64,000 nucleotides of DNA from Erythroxylum novogranatense. Taxonomy: Eukaryota > Streptophyta > Magnoliopsida > Malpighiales > Erythroxylaceae. The translations under genes were made by a program, and so were the position numbers. The notes beneath the pieces are model-generated. The model searched no databases. It saw nothing but the letters and a program-made list of their open reading frames with translations, and had not been told where the DNA came from. This document shows positions 33,117 to 45,479 of the stretch, piece by piece. The stretch covers positions 63,055,567 to 63,119,566 of the forward strand of contig CM057227.1 of the NCBI GenBank assembly GCA_029891385.1. The letters are read 5' to 3'. Each line of letters opens with the position of its first letter. The stretch's first letter is position 1.

Positions 33117-33905
33117 ATCATCATCCTTTATAGCATTAGTTCTATTATTATTTTTATGTACCACAATATGACGAAGAACTAACTTGTACAATTATCACTA
33201 TCTCTTGACCAATTCACTCTAGCTTTTTGCTTAAGCTAGGAGTTATAACGAAGGAGGGATTTAGTTTAAGAGTTTAGGGCCTATCTTTCTTGCAACTGTA
33301 ACTTGTCATCATTAGGATTACTATAAAATAGCTCCTGGTAATGTTTAAGAATCTCTTTACTGAATTAAATTAAGCTTCTCTATCTAGAAAAGTTGTCATC
33401 TTTAGGGCTTTAATTCCTTCCTTCACAACCTTAAGTTTGTAAATAGGCTAGTAATTTTTGCATCCCGATACCTTTTTGCTTTTGACTTTCTCTATAACCT
33501 CTTAGAAATCACCCACCTATATAAAAAGGTGAAAATTTTGAAATCAATTTTTATGAGTTTGGTGAGGGTCATAAACTTAACTTTAATTTAGAAACATTCA
33601 AAACATAATGGAGGCCATATTTGAGCAAAGCTAGCAAGAAATTTGGTGAGCCACTCATTATTTATCATTGCCCTATGCAATTTCTTCCTTAGGAATCAAT
33701 CCCCACTTTGTTTGTTTAGATATATGAAGTGTTGCCCTTTTTATTGAGATTAGTAATTCCTAATTCATTTTTTATTGAGGTAAGTTTATTATAGCTTTAT
33801 TTGTAAGACAATTTTCTCCCTTCAGCTTCATCATTGTTCATGATATGATTTAGATATACAACAAGCAATCAAGGAATTTAACTTACTAAATAGAGCTTCT
33901 TCAAG
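33117..33905 (-). pseudogene. L1-type LINE endonuclease end and linker (minus strand, piece 2)
   Basis: Minus-strand translation contains HRAMINNEWLTKFLASFAQI (the KLDR...N..W end of an L1 endonuclease) at about 33630-33690. It also contains LKQKARVNWSRDSDNCT (the linker motif before the reverse transcriptase) at about 33185-33235. The frame continues across the solo LTR into 29723-30429. It is broken by stops. Confidence 0.78.
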
Positions 33906-34205
33906 TGTAGCGTACCATTACCATAAAGAACATACCGGAACACCTGGAGGACATTCCAGTACCTACCCTATAATAATGGTGTGCTAAAGTAGTCATAACA
34001 TTCACTAAAACATGGCATCATCATTTATAAAGACACAATACTTAAAAACCAACTGAAATTCCTCTTTTCATAAAAAAAAACAATTATACAATGTAGCCTT
34101 TTACAAGATCATCCAAATGTATACATGATCCTAACCTAATACAAAATACACTACATGAAGGAGGAATTGTACAAAATGTCTAACTTAATCAAAGCTATAT
34201 ACTGA
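33906..34205 (-). repeat. Remnant 3' LTR (U5 end only)
   Basis: About 300 bases ending, on the minus strand, in GGTACGCTACA at the TSD. This resembles the last part of the gypsy LTR at 59479. The start and middle of the LTR are absent. The integrase core joins it directly. Confidence 0.6.
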
Positions 34206-34907
34206 TCCCAAGCTCCTCGGAACTCCAATACACATGCTATGAGCATATCCTCAACAGTCTTGATTGTCCTCCCACTCTGTCAATCTTTTTAAGGATGAAA
34301 TGCAGTACTAAAGTTCAACTTTATGCCCATAGCTAATTACAAAATCTTCCAAAATCTTGAAGTAAATTTAGGATATCTGTCCGATACAATGGACATTGGA
34401 ACCCCATGTAGTTTAACCACTCATTCACATATCTCTGGGTCAATTGTTCTAATGAGTTATTCTCTCTCATTGGTAAGAAATGGGTCGGTGTAGTCAATCA
34501 GTCCACTACAATCCATAAAGCATCATTTTACCTTGGAGTTCATGGCAATCCCATAATGAAGTTCATAGTAATTCATTCTCATTTTCACTCCAGAATAGGC
34601 AACTAATGTAGCTTTCTAACTGGAGCCTGATGCTCATACTTAACCCGCTGACATGTTATACACCTAGAAACATACTCTGCTACCTGTTTCTTCATTCCAG
34701 GCCACCAGAAACGTTGCTTCTGTGTTTATACATCTTAGTGGTACCAGGATGCATAGCATAAGCTGCCATATGAGCTTCATCTAGATTTTCCTTCATCAGA
34801 CCATCCACATTAGGCATATATAGCCTTTGTTTCAACCACAATGTCTCATCCCTCAATTCAAATTTAGAACTTGGATTCATCCTAACTTTCTTAATGAGTT
34901 TCACCAT
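34206..34907 (-). pseudogene. Ty3-gypsy integrase: zinc finger and catalytic core
   Basis: Minus strand: LYMPNVDGLMKENLDEAHMA, then HPGTTKMY (HH part of the zinc finger), and after a frameshift CITCQRVKYEHQAP (CC part). It continues into the core (MNFIMGLP, ALWIVVD, THFLPMRENNSLEQL, ...FGRF...) and ends near the residues before the C-terminal domain. Several stops (for example in the LPILE*K*E region) disable it. The normal C-terminal continuation is missing here and appears instead at about 37510-37715. Confidence 0.75.
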
Positions 34908-35635
34908 ATTGGGATACTTACTCTAAACTCTACTAATTCTATCATGCAACATCGATCTTAACTTCAACGTGGCTACTAATGCTTCATTATGCTCTAGATT
35001 TAACTCCACCTTTAAAGCTCTCAACTGAATCAATTTTAGTAACCTGGATACCTAAATCTGAGCTACACTGGTATTAGACTTCCCACTTAAGGCATTAGCC
35101 ACCACATTAGCTTTCCCCAGTTATATTTGATCGTACAATCATAATCTTTCAACAACTCTATCCATCTCCTCTGTCTCATGTTCAACTCCTTCTGACTCAA
35201 CAGATATCTCAAACTCTTATGATTGGTATAAATCTAGAATGTCTCTCCATACAAATAATGTCTCCATATCTTTAGAGCAAAAACAATTGCAGTAAGCTTT
35301 AAATCATGTACTGGATAGTTAGTCTCGTGAGACCTTAGTTGTCTCGATGCATAAGTTATCACCTTTCCATACTGCATCAGCACACATCCCTAGTAATCAT
35401 TATTCCATTTGAATGCTACATTCTTCCTTAGAAGTTTAGTCAAAGGGGCTAAGATCAAAGAAAATCCCTTGACAAACCTTTGGTAATATCAGACCAATCC
35501 TAGGAAGTTTCAGACTTCTGATACATTTCTCAGAGCTTCCCAATTCATTACTACCTCTATCTTCTTTAGATCGATTTGTATGCCTTGTCTAGTCACTATA
35601 TATCCCAGAAACACTACTTGATCTAGCTAAAATTC
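34908..35635 (-). pseudogene. Ty3-gypsy RNase H and reverse-transcriptase thumb/connection
   Basis: Minus strand contains [56 protein letters not shown], then [20 protein letters not shown] and [16 protein letters not shown]. These are the usual Ty3-gypsy RNase H landmarks (YASRQL..HE.NYP.HDLEL.A.V.AL..WRHYLYG, DH.SL.Y......LN.RQRRW.E). Stops are present. Confidence 0.75.
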
Positions 35636-36328
35636 TCACTTACTGAATTTGAAATATAGTTGTTTCTCCCTCATAATTTGCAAAATCACTATAAGATGCT
35701 TAGCATGCTCTTCTCTATTCTTCCTATATACTAAAATGTCATCAATAAACACTATCATAAAGTGATCTAGATAGGGCTGAAACTCTTTATTCATCAAAGT
35801 CATAAATGTTGTTAGGACATTAGTTAACCCAAATGGCATTACTAAGAACTTGAAGTGCCCATACCTGCTCCTGGATGTACTTTTCGGTACATCAGCCTCT
35901 GCTATCTTCAACTAATAGTACCCAGACCTCAACTATAAATTGGTGAACAACTAAGCTCCTTACAACTGATCAAGAAAATCCTTAATTCTAGGCAATGGGT
36001 ACTTATTCTTCAAAGTTACCTGATTTAGCTGCCTATAATCGATTCATAGCCTTAGAGTTCCATCTTTCTTCTTCATAAACAAGATTGGAGCTCCTTGTGG
36101 TGAAACACTAGGTCTAATAAAACCCTTTTCCAACAACTCCTGTAACTGAGCTTTCAACTCCTTCAGTTCTACAGGTGCCATCCTATATAGGGGAATAGAT
36201 ATAGGAGCAACACCTGGAACTAAATCAATTGTGAACTCCGTTTCCCGATCTGGAGGTAAGCCAGGTAACTCAGCGGGAAACATATCTAGGAATTCCCTAA
36301 TCACAGGAATGTTGTACATTCTGCTCAA
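35636..36328 (-). pseudogene. Ty3-gypsy reverse transcriptase
   Basis: Two open stretches (36328-36044 and 35911-35636) with a broken part between. They show [63 protein letters not shown], then [15 protein letters not shown] and the catalytic FIDDILVY. Tekay/Del-type signatures. The segment between KDGTLRL and the GHFKF block has stops. Confidence 0.85.
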
Positions 36329-36499
36329 TTCGAGTGTCTATGACATGGGCCAGATAAGCCTCACTTCCTCCTTGCATCAACCTCGATGCCCTCATGAATG
36401 ATATCAGCCTAGCTGGAACTACTTGACTAATACCTCAAAATACTACTCTCGGCTGATTAGGAGATTCTAATACCACCTCCTTAGCATAATAGTTCATGA

Positions 36500-36840
36500 C
36501 AACCCTATGAGTAGTGAGTCAATTTATGCCTAGGATAACATCTATCTCTCTCAACTATAATATGATCAAGTCTGACTCTAATTATGCTTGTTCAATTCAA
36601 ATCAAGCATCTATTGCAGACTTCTCTTATAACTATAGTACTACCTATCGGTGTACTCACCTCTAATCTATGATGTAATAGCTCTCTATCACAATACAATC
36701 TAGACGCTATATGCGAAGCGATGAATGAATACGTAGATATAGGATTTAGCAATGTAAATGCCTCACAATCTAAAATAAGTAGCACACCTGCAACGACATT
36801 CGGAGAATCTTGTGCCTCCTGTCTGGTCATGGCATATACT
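36500..36840 (-). pseudogene. Ty3-gypsy protease (retropepsin) with altered active site
   Basis: Minus strand MTRQEAQDSPNVVAGVLLI then LLNPISTYSFIASHIASRL and LEVSTPIGS. In this family the active-site loop reads D.GATHSF; here Asn-Pro replaces the catalytic Asp-Pro/Ser position, so it would be inactive even without the stops. Confidence 0.7.
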
Positions 36841-37490
36841 TAGGCCTAAGAATGCAGTTGGCTACTTTGCACCTCAGTGTTGATAGAAGGACTCCCTGAG
36901 CTCATTCTACCTCTACCACGACCTCTTTACCCAAACCCACTGGCTCGGCTCTACTGGATAGTAACTTCACTTGTTGATCCCCCTCTCATACCAGACTGGG
37001 CACCAACAACAACAGGACAATCTTTGATTCTGTGTTCTAATGAGAAACATCAAAAACAAGCTCCTAATAATGACCAGAACTCTCCACCATGTTTCTTCCC
37101 ACAATGCTCACAAGGGGGTAACTGACTTGACATAGTGCCTCTTCCACTACTAGATTGTATAACGCTACCCCTTTGTTTGAACCCCGACTATTTCAATCCA
37201 ACTAGTGGTCTGAAAGCTCGATTCTGATGCTTGCTAAATCCTCTACCAGAACTACTCTGAACTTCACTAGGCCTCTTTATTCTAGACCCTTTCCCAGACT
37301 CTACTTGTCCCTCTCTCAATAGCTGCTCAATTCTGATCGAGGCAACTCTTAACTAGTAAAACTGCTTAGGTTAGCGATTGCTAACCTTGTTCTAATCTCC
37401 ATGCTCAGCCCATCTTCAAATCTCCCACACTTTTCTTCTTTGGTAGGAATCAAAGTAGTAGCATACCCCATCAGCTCTTCTGACTATCTT
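36841..37490 (-). pseudogene. Ty3-gypsy gag, C-terminal part with CCHC zinc knuckle
   Basis: Minus strand: YATTLIPTKEEKCGRFEDGL, MEIRTRLA (gag helix region), later CEHCGKKHGG... and an EHRIKDCP end of a CCHC knuckle near 37010-37110. The N-terminal half of gag is absent, because an integrase fragment precedes it directly. Confidence 0.6.
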
Positions 37491-37499
37491 GAGCTGCTT

Positions 37500-37715
37500 T
37501 AATTCAACTTTGGATCAATTTCAACTTGTCTACCGTATCTTGTATTAATTCTGGTCCTTCAACCATTCTTAAGCCCTCTTCACCTAATATAGTTGCGAAC
37601 AACATTTTCTGCCATACAATTCCTCATACGGTGCCATCCCGATACTACTGTGATAGTGATTGTTGTAGGCAAACTCAATCAATCTCAAGATTTCACGTTC
37701 ACATTCAGGACACCT
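37500..37715 (-). pseudogene. Displaced integrase C-terminal fragment upstream of gag
   Basis: Minus strand LRLIEFAYNNHYHSSIGMAP then YEELYGRKC, the end of the Ty3-gypsy integrase core (E..YN..YHSSI.MAP.E.LYGR.C) and start of its C-terminal domain. In an intact element this follows the core seen at 34206-34690. Here it lies between the 5' LTR remnant and gag, in the same orientation. Confidence 0.8.
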
Positions 37716-37739
37716 TTATCATCAAACTTAGGCATTAAA

Positions 37740-40317
37740 TAAAATTATTAAGGAACACTTATTTATTCATATTCACATCTAAGTAGAACTTCAATATCAC
37801 ATTCATGCATCACAAGTCTCAAACCTTTAGTGTCCGGAATCAACACAATCAAATCACATTCATAAAATGATTCAAAACATAATCTACCACAAACAATTAA
37901 TTCAGAGAGATCATCTAGGTTACTCACAGATCGCTCCAGAAAGCTATTACCTTGAAGTCTAGGCAACATCTGGATGATGGCGCTCAATATGCTCCTCTAT
38001 ATCATGTAATACATACACATTGGTACACATCACAACTTTGCACAGTTATAAGTAATTATTAATGCACATATATGTATATGAAATATGCACAATGCATGTT
38101 CAATGACAATCTTGGGTATTTTTTCATTATTCCATTTACATCACCAATCATATATCAAAACTCACCTAAGCATAATTTGTAATTAGGTTTACACCTCACT
38201 AAAACCATTAAAATCAAAATTTATAACTCATTTGGTCAATTCAGATTTTTCTTGTAACATACTTTCCGGTCGACTTTGCATGTTCTTTGTGACCAAGAAA
38301 ATGAAGAAATTTGAGAACACTTTCTTCTAAAAAATTGTTCTGATATCTCTTAATTTCCTAATGACACCAAGATCATATAATGTGATTAAGTATTCCAAAA
38401 GTTATACTCAAAATACTTTGGACTGAGTACGTTTAAAATTTTGGCTAGTGCATAATCGTGCACTCCAAGTTGTACAATTCATATCTCTCAATTACAATAT
38501 ATAAAAATTAAAAAATTTATACCAATTGAAAGTTAAGATAATAATCTACAACTTTTATGAAGACCACTTTGTCTTATTTGGCCTACATCAATACAGTTTA
38601 TTCGATAACTACAGGACATGATTTCTATCACAAGTAGTGCTGCACCTAAGCCGAAACTGAACTTCAAGCTAAATTTCAAGACCCGTAAGGACATAATTCA
38701 AATTCACTTTATTATTAAAAATTGTAGCCATACGCCAATAATTTAATATAAATCAAAAAATCATTCTATTTGGAAACCTATACATTAAGATATAGTCAAA
38801 ATACCGAAGCATGTTCAATGAAAATACTCTAGTCAAAAAATTCCAAAACTCCTCATCAATTACGTCCCAAATTCATCAATAAAACTCTTCCAAATGATTT
38901 CAGATGCCTATAAATTTTATTAGCGATGTAGAAAAATGTGTTTTGAGTCTGTTGATTCTAATCTCATGTCATTTGGAGGTCGGGAGAAGAAGTTATGATC
39001 AAAAGAATAATGGATATTCGAAACAGTCCCTCTTCGGTAGCCATAGAAGTCACGATTGTGTTTTTCCAGACCCCCTTCAAATTTCTACATGATTGTGCAA
39101 CTCCTCTTCTTCACCAAACTGCAGTATTTTGTTTTCTTCTCCTTTATTTTTCCTAAACCTCCATTCCTAACTTAATTCTACCTCATTTCGATTGCCACTC
39201 AACTCCAACTATTCACAAATAAAATCCAAAATCCCTGATTAAAACACAACATCGAAACAAAATCACCTTTCACGCTTTGACAGTAAAGAAAACATAACAT
39301 TCATATTAACTTTTCTCCAAAATTTTTCTACACTCATCTCATACACATTTTCATTGATCTTTTAAACTCAAAATTGATTTCTACACTATAACATAATGAT
39401 CATCAAATACGTAAAAATAACACATCCATATTTTCATCTTATTTTCACGGTGTTCATAAAAAATGTCCATTTTGTTCATGAAATGTTAAATAATTCACCA
39501 ATTTTTTTTCATTTCCTACCACTCGTAAAGAAGAACATCATACTTGTTAAAGCTCCAAAATCTTCAAAATATCAGGAAGCCCTAATTTCTCATGCAATTC
39601 ACGTACACCATCATGAAGGTGGATTAGGTTAGGTCTTCGTAGGCAAGTAGAAATGACAACAAAATAGGAGTAGCAATAGATAGCTAGAAGTAAGGTGTGA
39701 CTTTGGTGAAGGTTTAGTGTATCAAAACCATAAAGAAAAAGAAAAAGCCACAAAGACCACAAAGACAAGAACAAGACAGTAGCTTTGTCTTTCTAATATA
39801 ATCATATAATATAACTTAAACTAAGTAAGCGACACTTGTCACTTATCTAACTTTGAAGGCTTTAATTATTTTTTTCTAATGAAACTAGTCCAATCCTCTC
39901 CAAATTTTACTCCAATTGTCTCCCAATTTTCAATATCATTTTTTTCAATAATTTCTAAAGTCATCCATAAAAATTCTCCAATATCATTTTACTCTTATTT
40001 CTATTTTCATTTATCACTTGACTTGCCACATGGAAATTTTCCTAGTCCAATAATACCCAACAATTTGAAATTTTCCTAAAATTCCCAAAATTCTAAGCTA
40101 ACAATTTGAATTTTTCCTAAAATTCACCAAAATTCTAAGCCATCAATTATACCCAGAATGTCAATGAATGCATGTGCATTTATTTTAATGTGAAAAAATA
40201 AATATTCAAGTGTAAGTGTCTGCCATATTATGCATGAGCATGAAATACACTTTCTAGTTTCTCAATAAACTCTCATGTACACTATTCTAGCCTTAACATG
40301 GGTAATGGGATGTGACA
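37740..40317 (-). repeat. Truncated 5' LTR of the gypsy element
   Basis: Minus strand starts TGTCACATCCCATTACCC at 40317. It shares blocks with the solo LTR 59479-62545 (for example CATCTAGGTTACTCAC at about 37912 versus CATCTAGGTCACTCAC at about 60434). Its last several hundred bases, including the U5 end, are missing. Confidence 0.7.
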
Positions 40318-41170
40318 TCAAGTCATTTTAGAGGTAAATCCTTTGAAACTCCAAGTTAGTAGTATATATTAGATAGACAAAGAATGGGTAAAGCATCTGA
40401 ACATTTGTCAATGTAGGTGAGTGATCTGAACTAAGGTAAATGGAACTGGAATTTGAGTTGGAGTAGGATTAAATCAAATTATGACTCTACAATTGAAGTG
40501 ATGGCTATGGTCTCAAAATAAGTTCTAGCTAGGAATCAAGCATATGAGATTCTCCTCCATCTTCCAAGTTATTTTGGTTTCAAGAAGCTCTAATATGAAA
40601 CGTTCTTTTTTTCTAAAATGATATCTATAACTAATTTGATTCTTTAGAAAAATTTAGTCCCCTACCATTCTATACTACCAAAGGCATATTATTTAAATAA
40701 AGAGGGACCATTCCTTTCTTCCTGTCATTCTTATATGTCCTAGTAATGAGAGGAGTGTTTATTATAGAGGTTTCCACTATAGGGGAGCTAATTACTATTA
40801 TAGAAGGTTGTTGAGGTTTATTGTTATAAACAATAAAATGTTGATAGGAATCCTAACCTTTGTGTTCTAAAGCTTTTTGTAGAGTGGGATTAACAATGTT
40901 TAGCTCCAATGATGCATTGTAAGGCTCTAAATTATGTATAAGATGGTTTGGAATTTTCACAAATTAATCATTCAAGGATGTAAGGACATTAGCCTGATTT
41001 GACTCATATGGGGTTATAATTAGTTTATGTTTGTTGAAAACACCAAAAAATGATACCTAACTTTAAACAACTAAATTTTTAGTAGTGGTGAGTGTATGAC
41101 TAGCTTTTGTAATGAACGAGTTTATGGATGGGGTTGGCGGGTTTTGGTTGAATCAATTGATGTAATAAAA
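40318..41170 (-). pseudogene. L1-type LINE ORF2 start and ORF1 end (minus strand, piece 3)
   Basis: Minus strand near 40620-40660 reads NGRGLNFSKESN then LELLETKIT, fitting the NVRGLN...K...V......LLETK start of an L1 endonuclease. Upstream sequence to about 41170 is Ser/Thr/Pro/Asn-rich like an ORF1 tail. Stops throughout. It is contiguous with 33905 once the gypsy element and one TCAAG are removed. Confidence 0.55.
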
Positions 41171-43384
41171 CAAAATCAAACTATGGAAGACAAATTGAAT
41201 CTAGCATTACAATATTGCAAGGGTTAATTAATAAGTTTTAAATCAAGTTCTTAATTCAATCTTAACCTTCACACGAATGTTCATAATTAATTGTCTTGTT
41301 ATTCTTATACATCTCTTTGAAACTATTATTGTATATTAATAACAAGCCCTATTAATCCCAATTTTCCCTTGCATTTTAACTAATTAAAAAATGTTCTTTA
41401 ATTAGGTTTAGCTATCAGACAACCAAGAACAAGCTCTCCAGATTTAATGTGACAAGCACATTATAGGTTAGGGAAATTTGTTAAAAAAGACTACATAAGC
41501 TCAAGTCATTTATCTTATGCTATGTTATCCTTAATGATGCATAGACATTATTTTACCATACATAAATCAGATTTATAACAATTATAGATGGCAATCTTGA
41601 TTTTTGTATTAAATGCATGCATAAATAATATAGTATGCCTATCTAAATTATTCATAGATAAATCCCAAAATTTAAACATTAAATATCATAGACAATTCCA
41701 AAAGATAGTTAAGAACAAAATCACTGAGAATGAGCAATGCCCAAATGGTTTCAATGGCCTCAATATGCCCTTTGAATTGGAAAGAAGAAGGTTAATTGCT
41801 TATACCCCTCAAAAGGGAAAGGGATATGCCTCCTTTTGTGTCTCTAATCTGTATATATCCTTTTTAGCCTCTTAATTGCCCTTTTATACTATAAAATTAG
41901 GGTTGTGTGACTATAAAATACTAGCTACATTAGCATGTACATGACCGTGTATGTTAATTTTCTTGAAATCTCAAAGTTACGTAGTCATAGTTAGATATAC
42001 TAATAAGATACACATTTATGTAGGTCTCCATATAGGCATGTAGGTCATAATGATGATTGAAATATTGTCTTCTAGTTCTTACATTTTTCCAGTAAGTTAC
42101 ATGTTCTTATATATGATCATATAAGTCACAGTAAATCTAATTTTTCCATTCTTTGTCCCATATTCACCCTACCTCATCTCCTTTTTTCTCAAAAAAGGTA
42201 AATAAGATCAATCATCAATAAAATGTCAACATGGATGTGAATCTATCTCATTTCAGTTTGTTTACCTTTAACTTATATCTAAACCAAAATATGAACCAAG
42301 ATAAATATCTTAGACACATCTAACATTAATCACTAAGCATTAGGGAATAAATAGATAGTTAATAAAAAACTTATCAAGTTTCCCTACATCTATCTTTTAG
42401 CCATCCTTGGGTAAAATTAATATCAAAATAAAGAAATAAATAACTTCCTTCTTAGCCATATTTACAAAGACTAGACAGTCTTATGAAAAGAGTAATAACT
42501 TTCAAATTTTTGATCAACTAATAACCATTCCTTAAAAAATTTAGCAAACAAAGGCTAGAATTTGACAAATTTTGCTTAAAAATAAGATCACTCTTTAAGT
42601 ATACTCAAACATCTTTCATGATCAAAACATTCCTTAACTTCATTTATATTTTCAATTCTTAACCACTAAAGATTCATATGTATGCATAAACCAAAGGAAA
42701 AATTCAAGCATATAATGTGGACAAAGGTAAAGGTGAGAAATATTTATGTCATGTAGTTCAAAAGCCATCAAAAATAGTGAAATAGGAAGAGTGCAAGAAT
42801 TAACATTCAATCAAATATATATACCATCAACTATGATGAATGCAAAAATTTTGATCCATATCTTATATTCAAGCTTTCAAACACACAAACTATATGGGGC
42901 ACAAAAGAACTAGAAGAAATCACCTATAACAATAATGACAAACAATCCATTATAACCCTAACAAGTGACCCTTCTTAATTGTTTATACATTCACTTCTTA
43001 ACACTTAGTAATTATTGTTGTGAAATGCTTAAGATACTTATTTTAGTTCATATTCATGTTAGATACAATTTGGAAACATAAAAGCTAGAATGAGTTAAGA
43101 GCACACTCCTTCAGCCAACTTATTAATTTCCAAACTTATTTATCTTTGTGGAAGAAGAAGGAGATGGATTAGAGTGAGTATTGGACAAGAAATTAAAAGA
43201 AGAACAAATTTTTAGTAAAACCTGGGAGATACACAGTTGTGTAAACATTTGGAAAAATTTTTTGGACTTACACACTTGGATACACAACTATGTTTCCAAC
43301 TGTGTATCTTCACGAGGTTCACTTTTTTCTAACCAATACGATTTAATACACGACATGTGTCAAATTGTGTATATACCCAGAAAC
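41171..43384. other. Unassigned AT-rich sequence with one arm of an inverted pair
   Basis: No coding motifs. The part 41330-41600 is homologous, in reverse complement, to about 53470-53730 (shared TTGTTCT.GGTTGT.TGATAG and TTAATTAAAGA.C blocks). The frame 41588-41875 has no family resemblance. The region ends at the copia element. Confidence 0.5.
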
Positions 43385-45479
43385 TGTTGGAGTTACGTAA
43401 ATATAGTGCCCTGGAAAGCAAGTGTATTTACATGTAACTTTATCTTCTTCAGTTACAGTTTTGTAATGAAAATATTTATTATTAATAAAACAAAAGAGTT
43501 TGGTTTTATCTGTATGAGCATTATATATCTGGTCATAAGGTACCAAGATTCTTTTGTAAGTAATATACATATACATAGAGATGTATAGGAAACATGTATA
43601 TTATTATAATTTGAATTAATTGATTGATAGTTGAATAATCAAGTTGGTCGCTTGATTATGTTTAGACTGTAGTGTTGTGATTTATCTCCATATAAGTAAA
43701 GGAGTTCACTTCAAGGGAATGATGAGTTTCATATCATGATAGTAGTTGACTATCGATAATGGCACTATTAAATGAATCTGGAATCAAGTATGTTTTCAAG
43801 AATAAAGTGGACCGTTACTTTAATCTTAAAACATACAACTTAAGCATTCGCTTATTATGAACCGTAATCTTGATGAGTGGTGAACTCATATATGTTTCAT
43901 TATAATTCTTGATATGATCGGAATGGATTTTACAGAGTATTAATCCGATTATTCTGCATGTTGGAATTATTAATTGAAACATGTATCAGGGAACATTCAC
44001 TCAAATAAAGAGTTTATAGTGTTATCATCTCTTCTAGATGTTTTAAGGAGATTTGGTGATTAAACTGGCGCTAGTAGTTTGATGGACTAGCTACCCATTA
44101 AATCTTAACACTGAGATGAGATCTTATGTGGTAATCACCATATAAAGTAAAATGAGAGATCTAGAAGGAAAAACCTACATAAGGGCAGAATGGTAATTTT
44201 ACCCTTTGTTGTGTGGATGACTATAATAAGGTTCTAAATAGGGTTTGCAATTGGACATATTCTCATAATATTTAATAATTCAAGAGTTCAACTAATTGTC
44301 TTTAGTGGAATGACATTTAGTTAATAAGCTAGAATTAATTCCAATGAGATTGAATTAATTATGGGCTTATTGGAGCTTGAATTATCAAAGTCCAATAAGA
44401 TTCCCCACTTGGCTTTAAGGAAGGTTATCAAGCTAAGTAAGAAATATAAATGGAGGTTAATTAGAAGCCCATAGTTGAATCTTGGGCTTGGTCTAATTAA
44501 AGAAGCCCAAATGTACATTTAGTAATGGGTTTGGTTTTTGGTTTAATGTAATTAATTAGATTAATTATATTAAAACAATTTTTTTAAGAAGAAGATAAAA
44601 ATTTCGGTTATTCCTAGGTTAAATGTGTAACCACACATTTGACATTAAAATGCTAAATAAAGATGGTCTTTATTATGGTTAATCATCATTAAATGGAGTT
44701 ATGAACTTACCATTAAATGGTTTAATGATTGTCTTTTAATGTTGGCTTGTAACCTATTTGCATTCATTAGATTAAAGATGAAAGATGTACATTAGATGGA
44801 CCATCTTCCTTCTTTCTTCTTGGCAAAATCGAAATTGGGTATTGAATTTTAGGTTATGGTCTTTTCAAATAGCCATCATAAAGATAAATGAAGATAATCT
44901 CATTTATTGGCTATTTTATGAGTGATTAATGAAAGAAGTGATGCATTTGATGCCTCTATCTCCTTCCATCCATGGATATACGAAATTGTTAGGCAAGAAA
45001 AAGTTCTTGCATATTCTTTACACCTTCTCTCCTTTCATGAAAGAGATAATCTAAAATACAAATTGAAAGAGTTTCAATTTTGCTTCTTCTTCTTCTAAGA
45101 AAATCTCCTCCAAATATTTCTTCTCTTTTCGCACCAAAGGATTTTGTTAACCTAATTGTCCTTGAAGAACAGGTGGTAAATCTAATTGGTTGAGTATACT
45201 ACAACAAGAAAAAAGTAGATTGCTAAAGGAAAAGAGTCAAAGGCAAAGGATTTGGATACACGAAGAAGGAGAGGATAGCGCATCGAGGATTTAAAGCTGT
45301 AGTGAAGGAGTCGGTAATACTTCTGATCTTGTTTATATTTTATTATCCTTATACCATATCATGTATGGATTGGCATTTTGATTTGGATTTTTTGCTTTCG
45401 CTGCAAGTAATGATTTCTTAAAAGTTTTGAAATTTACCGTTTTTCCAAACAAAGCATGTTTTATTTTTCCGATCCAACA
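43385..45479 (+). repeat. 5' LTR of the copia element (2095 bp)
   Basis: A direct repeat of 50956-53141, starting TGTTGG and ending CCAACA. It lacks the U6-derived insert of the other LTR and so shows the pre-insertion sequence (GATGTATAGGAAACATGTATATT). Its short minus-strand frames are also present in LTR2 and have no known product. Confidence 0.95.

Larger units (their letters stand above)
33906..40317 (-). mobile_element. Rearranged Ty3-gypsy element, Tekay/Del type, TSD TCAAG
   Basis: Perfect duplications TCAAG at 33901-33905 and 40318-40322 flank TGTAGCG... and ...GGGATGTGACA. Minus-strand order: truncated 5' LTR (40317 to about 37740), integrase C-terminal piece, gag with CCHC, protease, reverse transcriptase, RNase H, integrase zinc finger and core, and a short LTR 3' end (to 33906). 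The reverse-transcriptase entry ([18 protein letters not shown]) and linker are those of the Tekay/Del chromovirus group. Multiple stops and frameshifts leave it dead. The split integrase and complementary LTR truncations show an internal rearrangement. Confidence 0.88.
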
